Assembly: GCF_036906915.1 (NCBI RefSeq)
Contig: NZ_JBAKHX010000060.1
Span: 1-51,878, forward strand
Length of the DNA: 51,878 bases
Origin: Phytohabitans sp036906915
Lineage (GTDB): Bacteria > Actinomycetota > Actinomycetes > Mycobacteriales > Micromonosporaceae
Direction: 5' to 3'
The notes beneath the pieces are model-generated. The model was not told the DNA's origin. It searched no databases and saw only the letters and a list, made by a program, of their open reading frames with translations. A program made the position numbers and the translations under genes. Below, piece after piece: positions 47,348 through 51,878 of the stretch. Within the stretch, counting starts at the first letter, position 1, and each line of letters begins with the position of its first letter.

Positions 47348-48433
47348 GTGAGCAGCCCACGTAAGACTCGCGTGGCCGTCGTCTTCGGCGGCCGTAGCAC
47401 CGAGCACGCCATCTCGGCAGTCAGCGCCGGCAGCATCCTCGCCGCACTCGACCCGGATGAGTACGAGGTGGTGCCGGTCGGCATCACCCGCTCCGGGCAG
47501 TGGGTTCTCACCAGTGGCGACCCGGCCCAGCTCGCGATCGCCGACCGGCGCCTGCCGGAGATCACCACAGACGCCGGCACGGCCGTCGTCCTGCCTGCCG
47601 ACCCCACCGAGCGCAGCCTCGTGGTGCTCGACCCGACCGCGGGACCGCGGGTGCTGGCCGAGGTCGACGTCGTCTTTCCGGCGCTGCACGGCAAGTACGG
47701 CGAAGACGGCACCATCCAGGGGCTGCTGGAGATGGCCGGCATCCCGTACGTCGGCGCGAACGTCTTCGCCTCCGCCGCCGCCATGGACAAGGAGTTCACG
47801 AAGAAGCTGGCAGCGGCCGAGGGCATCCCGGTCGGGCCGTACGCGGTCCTGCGCGCCGGCGTGACGCTCGCCGAGGAAGACAAGGAGCGGCTCGGCCTGC
47901 CGGTCTTCGTCAAGCCGTCCCGTGCCGGCTCGTCACACGGCATCACCAAGGTCACCGATTGGGCCGACCTCGAATCCGCCGTCGCCACCGCCCGCCAGAT
48001 CGACCAGAAGGTGCTGGTCGAGGCCGCCATCGTCGGCCGTGAGATCGAGTGCGGCGTGCTGGAGGGCGAGGCCGGCGGGGCACCTGAGGCGTCGCTGCTG
48101 GCCGAGGTGCGCGTCTCCGGTCACGACTTCTACGACTTCGAGGCCAAGTATCTCGACGGATCGTGCGAGTACGACATCCCGGCCGACCTGCCCGAGCGGG
48201 TCACCCGGCAGGTCCAGGAGTACGCGACGCGCACGTTCACCGCGCTCGACTGCGCGGGGCTCGGCCGGGTCGACTTCTTCGTCACGCCCGAGCTCGACGT
48301 CTACCTCAACGAGATCAACACGATGCCGGGCTTCACGCCGACGTCGATGTTTCCCCGGATGTGGGCCGCCACCGGTCTCGAGTACCCGAAGCTGGTGAGC
48401 AGGCTTATCCGCACCGCGCTCCGACGGTCTTAG
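47348..48433 (+). CDS. ddl: D-alanine--D-alanine ligase
   Basis: ATP-grasp ligase making the D-Ala-D-Ala terminus of peptidoglycan precursors. The 361-residue protein starts with VAVVFGGRSTEHAISAVSAG (N domain), FPALHGKYGEDGTIQGLLEM, the ATP-grasp strands LPVFVKPSRAGSSHGI, the EIECGVLEG loop, DFFVTPELDVYLNEINTMPG and TSMFPRMWAATG. GTG at 47348 is used. It ends overlapping the convergent DUF3515 gene by 4 bp. Confidence 0.96.
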   Translation: MSSPRKTRVAVVFGGRSTEHAISAVSAGSILAALDPDEYEVVPVGITRSGQWVLTSGDPAQLAIADRRLPEITTDAGTAVVLPADPTERSLVVLDPTAGPRVLAEVDVVFPALHGKYGEDGTIQGLLEMAGIPYVGANVFASAAAMDKEFTKKLAAAEGIPVGPYAVLRAGVTLAEEDKERLGLPVFVKPSRAGSSHGITKVTDWADLESAVATARQIDQKVLVEAAIVGREIECGVLEGEAGGAPEASLLAEVRVSGHDFYDFEAKYLDGSCEYDIPADLPERVTRQVQEYATRTFTALDCAGLGRVDFFVTPELDVYLNEINTMPGFTPTSMFPRMWAATGLEYPKLVSRLIRTALRRS

Positions 48434-48987
48434 GCGCAACCACTGGGGGCGTCGGGCCGCGACGGCACCGTGGCGACGATCGCGTCGGAGAACGCGATGG
48501 CCTTCTGCCCCGGTGGGTCGTACGCCTTCGGGACCGTCACCCGCACCGGCACCTCGCGGTCCACAGTGGTCCACACGGTGGCCTCGTCGCCCGCGGTCTG
48601 GTACCAGCACACCTGGTCGAGGTCGAACAACTCGGCGGTGGGCGGCACCCGCGCCGCCGGCACGCCGCAGGCCACCGTCACGGCCGGGTCGCCGTATGCC
48701 GCGTTCTGCTCAGCGCCGGCTGTCACCGGGCGCTGCGCCATGCCCTGCACGGTCGCGGGCAGGCGGGACAGCAGGGCCCGGCATACCGTCGCGGCGCGCT
48801 CCGGCAGGGCGGGCGCGGCCATCTCCACCGGCGTGGTGGAGGTGGGACTCGGTGCGGTGGCCGACGGAGTGGGCCGCGCGACGGGATCGGGCTGTGCCGC
48901 CCGGATCGCGAGAACGGCGACGAGCGCGGTGATGGGCAGCGCCACCGCCGTTGCCCACAGCGCCGCCTGCCGGGTGGTCCTGTCCAC
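48430..48987 (-). CDS. DUF3515 membrane-anchored protein
   Basis: A 185-residue protein with one N-terminal helix (ALWATAVALPITALVAVLAI), a Pro/Ser/Thr linker and an extracytoplasmic domain with conserved Cys: CRALLSRLPATV, RPVTAGAEQNAAYGDPAVTVACGV, VCWYQTAGDEATVWTTVDRE and a final GCA. The pattern fits DUF3515, a cell-envelope family of unknown function usually next to ddl in actinobacteria. Its ATG directly abuts the stop of the RAM-domain gene on the same strand. Confidence 0.9.
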   Translation of the reverse strand: MDRTTRQAALWATAVALPITALVAVLAIRAAQPDPVARPTPSATAPSPTSTTPVEMAAPALPERAATVCRALLSRLPATVQGMAQRPVTAGAEQNAAYGDPAVTVACGVPAARVPPTAELFDLDQVCWYQTAGDEATVWTTVDREVPVRVTVPKAYDPPGQKAIAFSDAIVATVPSRPDAPSGCA

Positions 48988-49221
48988 CTATAAGTGCACC
49001 ACCGAACACGTCAACGTACGAGTAATACCGGGAACCATCTGTACCTTACTGACGATCATCTTGCCGAGCTCGTCGACCGTATGTGCTTCTGTGAGCACGA
49101 CCACGTCGTACGGGCCGGTCACCGCGTCGACCCGCACCACTCCCGGAACATCATTGATCGCCGCGGCCACGTCACGCGCTTTTCCGACCTCGGTCTGGAT
49201 GAGGATGTATGCCTGGACCAC
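48988..49221 (-). CDS. Stand-alone Lrp/AsnC RAM-domain protein
   Basis: A 77-residue alpha/beta dimerisation domain as in the C-terminal part of Lrp/AsnC regulators, without a DNA-binding domain. MVQAYILIQTEVGKARDVAA, VPGVVRVDAVTGPYDVVVL and VQMVPGITRTLTC are the typical strands and loops that bind amino acids. The role is probably a small amino-acid-sensing partner; the partner is unknown. It is immediately upstream of DUF3515 on the minus strand and divergent from thiL. Confidence 0.92.
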   Translation of the reverse strand: MVQAYILIQTEVGKARDVAAAINDVPGVVRVDAVTGPYDVVVLTEAHTVDELGKMIVSKVQMVPGITRTLTCSVVHL

Positions 49222-49313
49222 GATCCGACTCCCCTCCGCCGCAGCCAGCGGCTCGAACGTGAAACTACCGTACGGAACAGGCCCTATTCATGACGGTGCC
49301 GAGGGAGGCGTAA

Positions 49314-50249
49314 GTGAGTGTGGCGAGAAGCGGTGAGTTCGGCCTGATCGCCCGGGTCACCGCGCGCCTACCCGTCGGGCCGTCCACGCTGCTCGGCCCC
49401 GGTGACGACGCGGCCGTGGTCGCCGCCAAGGACGGCCGGGTGGTCGCCTCGACCGACGTGCTCGTCGAAGGCCGGCACTTCCGGCGCGATTGGTCGACCC
49501 CACAGGACGTGGGCCACCGCGCCGCGGCGGCCAACCTCGCCGACATCGCAGCCATGGGCGCGGTGCCGACCGCGCTGCTGGTCGCGCTCTGCGTGCCGCC
49601 GGGTTTGGACGCCCGCTGGGCCGAGGAGCTCGCCGACGGGCTCGGCGCCGAGGCGGCCAGAGTGCGCGCCAGCGTCGTCGGCGGCGACATGTCCGCGAGC
49701 CCCACGCTCATGATCGCGGTCACCGCGCTCGGCGACCTGGAGGGCCGGGCGCCCGTCCTGCGCAGCGGGGCACGGCCAGGCGACGTGGTCGCCGTCGCCG
49801 GCCGCTGCGGGTACGCGGCGGCGGGTTACACGGTACTGTCGCGCGGCTTCCGCACACCCAAACTCCTCGTGGAGGCGTACCGGCGCCCGGAGGTGCCCTA
49901 CGCGTGCGGTCCCGAGGCGGCGCGGCTCGGCGCTACGGCCATGATCGACGTGTCGGACGGTCTGCTGGCCGACCTCGGGCACGTCGCGGTAGCCAGCGGG
50001 GTCGCCATGGACGTGCGGCGGGACGTGTTCGAGATACCGCGGCAGATGCGGGACGCGGCGCACGCGCTCGGCACCGACCCGTACACGTGGGTGCTGGGCG
50101 GGGGCGACGACCACGCGCTTGCCGCGACGTTCCCGGCCGGGCTGACGCTGCCGGAGTGGTGGCGGGTAGTGGGCGAGGTCCGCGACGGCACCGGGGTGAC
50201 CGTGGACGGAAAGCCGTACAAGGGGTCGCCCGGCTGGCAGCACTTCTAG
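49314..50249 (+). CDS. thiL: Thiamine-monophosphate kinase ThiL
   Basis: ATP-dependent phosphorylation of thiamine monophosphate to thiamine diphosphate, the cofactor used by IlvB. The 311-residue AIR-synthase-like product has GEFGLIARVTARLP, LLGPGDDAAVVAAKDGR, the STDVLVEGRHFRRDW catalytic segment, VGHRAAAANLADIAAMGA and MIDVSDGLLADLGHVA, with GGGDDHALAATFP near the C-terminus. GTG at 49314 follows a GGGAGGCG ribosome binding site. Confidence 0.95.
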   Translation: MSVARSGEFGLIARVTARLPVGPSTLLGPGDDAAVVAAKDGRVVASTDVLVEGRHFRRDWSTPQDVGHRAAAANLADIAAMGAVPTALLVALCVPPGLDARWAEELADGLGAEAARVRASVVGGDMSASPTLMIAVTALGDLEGRAPVLRSGARPGDVVAVAGRCGYAAAGYTVLSRGFRTPKLLVEAYRRPEVPYACGPEAARLGATAMIDVSDGLLADLGHVAVASGVAMDVRRDVFEIPRQMRDAAHALGTDPYTWVLGGGDDHALAATFPAGLTLPEWWRVVGEVRDGTGVTVDGKPYKGSPGWQHF

Positions 50250-50274
50250 CACCCGGGAACATGGCCGCGGGCGG

Positions 50275-50500
50275 ATGGCAAGAAAGGGCATGACGACGCC
50301 GGCGCCGACCTCCGGGATGATCGAGCCGGCTGATCTCGCGGGGATGTTCGACCGGTACGCGCGTGACCTGCTCCGGTACTGCACACGGCGGGTCGGGGAA
50401 CAGGTCGCCGAAGACGTGGTGGCCGAGACGTTCCTCGTCGCGTACGAGCAACGCGACCGGTACGACGCCGAACGGGGTGGCCTGCTGCCCTGGCTGTATG
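50275..50500 (+). pseudogene. Truncated ECF sigma factor (N-terminal part)
   Basis: The sigma-70 region 2 opening is intact: LAGMFDRYARDLLRYCTRRVGEQVAEDVVAETFLVAYEQRDRY (in parts), then LLPWLYV. The expected GIATN segment and all of region 4 are absent. The frame instead enters the tail of another gene, so no functional sigma factor is encoded. Confidence 0.88.
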
Positions 50501-50848
50501 TAAGTGTGACCTGCTGCTCAGTTCGGAGCTGCGGGCGGCGCTGCTGGAGGCGTTCACTTCGCTGCGGGGCATCACGTCGTCTGAGGTCACGGTCGACAAG
50601 CGTCGCCTCGTGGCGATCCGCCACACCCAGCGGGCAGCGGCGACGAGATCCTCTTCGACCCGGCCAGCGACCCGGCCGGCGAGGGCGATGGTGGCGTTGA
50701 CGCGGGGCGGGCCGTGGGGCGGCGCAGCGTCAACGTCGACAGCATCCTGAGGCTGGACCCAGCGTCGCCGGTGCGGCTCGATCCCGGCGTCGGATACCAG
50801 GCCATCTGGACGCAGAAGGTGGTCGGCGCCCTGTTCGCCACCTCCTGA
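50501..50848 (+). pseudogene. C-terminal remnant, CU044_5270-like protein
   Basis: The downstream part reads, in two frames, SSELRAALLEAFTSLRGITS, then SSEVTVDKRRLVAIRHT, and after a frameshift EILFDPASDPAG and YQAIWTQKVVGALF before the stop codon at 50846-50848. This is the usual ending of CU044_5270-type membrane proteins encoded after ECF sigma genes in actinobacteria. One deletion thus removed the sigma C-terminus and the partner's N-terminus. Confidence 0.75.
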
Positions 50849-50870
50849 CCTTTTCACCACGCACAGATGT

Positions 50871-50897
50871 AGCCGCCGGGTCGTCGACCCGGCGGCT
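50871..50897. terminator. Bidirectional terminator hairpin
   Basis: AGCCGCCGGGTC and its perfect complement (12 bp) with loop GTC lie between the sigma/CU044 remnant and the convergent rpmB gene. TCGTTTTG follows on the plus strand. Confidence 0.75.
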
Positions 50898-50930
50898 CCT
50901 GTCGTTTTGTGGGTGGTTTGGTGTCGCGCC

Positions 50931-51122
50931 TCAGGCGCGGACGACCTTGCCAGCCTTGATGCACGAGGTGCAGACCTGCATCTTGCGGGTCGTGCCGCCA
51001 CCGGCCGGGGTGCGCACCGTCTGGATGTTCGGGTTCCAGCGACGGTTGGTCCGCCGGTGCGAGTGGGACACGTTGTGGCCGAAGCCCGGCCCCTTGCCAC
51101 AGACGTCGCACACGCTAGCCAC
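50931..51122 (-). CDS. rpmB: 50S ribosomal protein L28
   Basis: A 63-residue ribosomal protein. GTG at 51122 after CAGGAG gives VASVCDVCGKGPGFGHNVSHS, then RRTNRRWNPNIQTVR, ending TSCIKAGKVVRA. The two CxxC pairs (CDVC and CTSC) make it the zinc-binding (C+) form; under zinc limitation actinobacteria often use a C- paralogue, which is not in the window. It is next to a terminator, with palindromic copy 7 133 bp upstream of its start. Confidence 0.96.
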   Translation of the reverse strand: MASVCDVCGKGPGFGHNVSHSHRRTNRRWNPNIQTVRTPAGGGTTRKMQVCTSCIKAGKVVRA

Positions 51123-51254
51123 GGGATACTCCTGGGATTGTCGATCGTGAGGTCGCCACCGGACGCAGCCCGGGCAACCTGACCAGGGTACCCGATCCCC
51201 CCGCCCGTTTCCCAACCCCCTCCTCCCCGGCCTCCCCCCCGGCCTTCTCCCGTC

Positions 51255-51330
51255 GATCAAGGGCGAACGCACGTGGTTCGATCTCCGATCCATGTGCATT
51301 TGCCCTTGATCGACGGACATCTCCTTGATC
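51255..51330 (-). repeat. 76-bp palindromic element, copy 7
   Basis: Minus-oriented: core 51255-51311, extension 51312-51330 on the right. The centre is the GGATCGGAGATC variant. It forms an inverted pair with copy 8 around 417 bp of GC-rich repeat DNA. The stretch 51123-51878 holds no gene that I can support. Confidence 0.93.
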
Positions 51331-51564
51331 GGCGACCGTGCGGCGGAGCGGGCGTGGCGACACGGCCGCCTACGCCGTCGGCGAGGGCCGCGGCCGGCGA
51401 GCTCTGCGGGTGAGCGCCGGCGAGCTGACGCACGCCGGCGCGGCCGGCTACCGAGCCGAACCTGCCGGGCGCTATTTGAGCCATAGCTCGGCAAGTTCGG
51501 CGGGCAGCAGGGGTGCGCGGGCGCGGGCGCGGGCCGGTGGCGCGGCTTGACGGTGGCCAGGCAG

Positions 51565-51636
51565 GGCGCGTCCGCGTCTCGTACCCCGCGCCGCGAGCGC
51601 GGCGCGTCCGCGTCTCGTACTCCGCGCCGCGAGCGC
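51565..51636. repeat. 36-bp direct repeat, two units
   Basis: Two 36-bp units beginning GGCGCGTCCGCGTCTCGTAC at 51565 and 51601 differ by one base (CCCC versus CTCC). Shorter GCGCGGCGCG echoes and a GCTTGGG-type repetition (51665-51700) follow. They lie between palindromic copies 7 and 8. Confidence 0.9.
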
Positions 51637-51747
51637 GGCGCGCTCGCGGCGCACCGTGGCTGCGGGCTTGGGCGCTGCGGGCTTGGGGTGCGGCGGGCTT
51701 GGGTGCGGTGTCCGCAGCCGGCGCGGCCGGCGCGATGTGCGGTCCTC

Positions 51748-51823
51748 GATCAAGGGCATTCGCGTCGATCAAGGGCAAATGCACGCGGAAATGAGATCAA
51801 AGCACGTGCATTTGCCCTGAGAC
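51748..51823 (+). repeat. 76-bp palindromic element, copy 8
   Basis: Plus-oriented: extension 51748-51766 (GATCAAGGGCATTCGCGTC) and core 51767-51823. Both arms carry ATG/CAT where most copies have ACG/CGT, a compensated change. The last six bases are degenerate (TGAGAC instead of TTGATC), the only copy that has lost a terminal box. Confidence 0.9.
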
Positions 51824-51878
51824 GAAACTCGGCCCAGCCACGTGTGCGGCAGCGTCCCGGCGGAGCCGGGACTTCGGG

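Noticed and set aside
51123..51254. Possible gene upstream of rpmB
   Set aside because: Open frames here run through C-rich low-complexity DNA and palindromic copy 7, with no ribosome binding site or motif.

Overview
The window looks like a chromosome segment of a high-GC actinobacterium, most likely of the family Micromonosporaceae. This is inferred from very high G+C with G/C third codon positions, frequent GTG starts, coenzyme F420 genes (cofC, a PPOX-type F420 protein), an NdgR-type IclR regulator divergent from leuCD, HU with a Lys/Ala tail, and the gene order. Placement below family level cannot be settled from the sequence.

Layout. 1-18.6 kb is a branched-chain amino acid and serine supercluster: ilvD (-), a GGDEF/EAL protein, ilvB-ilvN-ilvC behind a leader-peptide attenuator, a GT55 mannosyl-3-phosphoglycerate synthase, serA, a short unknown gene, apbE (-), leuB, ilvE, a Tyr phosphatase (-), a PRC-barrel gene (-) and cimA behind a second leader-peptide attenuator. 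leuCD with ndgR sits apart at 33-36 kb. 18.6-23.2 kb holds a wrecked luciferase-like gene, a PPOX F420 protein, DUF456, MBL hydrolase, Tat-exported carbonic anhydrase, an unknown conserved protein and a CapA-like lipoprotein. 23.4-29.4 kb is an envelope-stress-like operon: exported peptide, MoxR ATPase, DUF58, VWA protein, HtrA-like protease, response regulator, histidine kinase. 29.4-32.5 kb carries a membrane protein, ArfB-like rescue factor, a glycosylase-annotated family protein, an FAH-family enzyme, tRNA-Gln and tRNA-Glu. After leuCD come HU, two pseudogene scraps, a polyphosphate block (ppk1, CYTH-CHAD, NUDIX/histidine phosphatase), cold-shock protein, cofC, plsC, gpsA, a PLP lyase, an HTH/Clp-N pair with twin operators, a His-rich peptide, ddl, DUF3515, a Lrp-type RAM domain protein, thiL, a sigma-factor deletion scar and rpmB.

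The strongest unexplained signal is a family of eight 76-bp (core 57-bp) palindromic elements built on GATCAAGG boxes. They are constant in length, present in both orientations, confined to gene ends and intergenic DNA, and nearly always beside unrelated GC-rich tandem repeats. Two pairs are inverted around a repeat array, and one copy supplies the stop codon of a gene. A second unusual theme is three operon junctions (moxR/DUF58, DUF58/VWA, plsC/gpsA) bridged by micro-ORFs with ATGA/GTGA overlaps at both ends. Each contains a hairpin that would mask the ribosome binding site or start codon of the next gene. A third is the pair of Val/Leu/Ile-coding leader peptides before ilvB and cimA.

Several deletion scars (luciferase-like gene, response regulator/MMPL, sigma factor/CU044_5270-like) show ongoing gene loss. 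All family assignments come from reading motifs by eye; no database search was possible.
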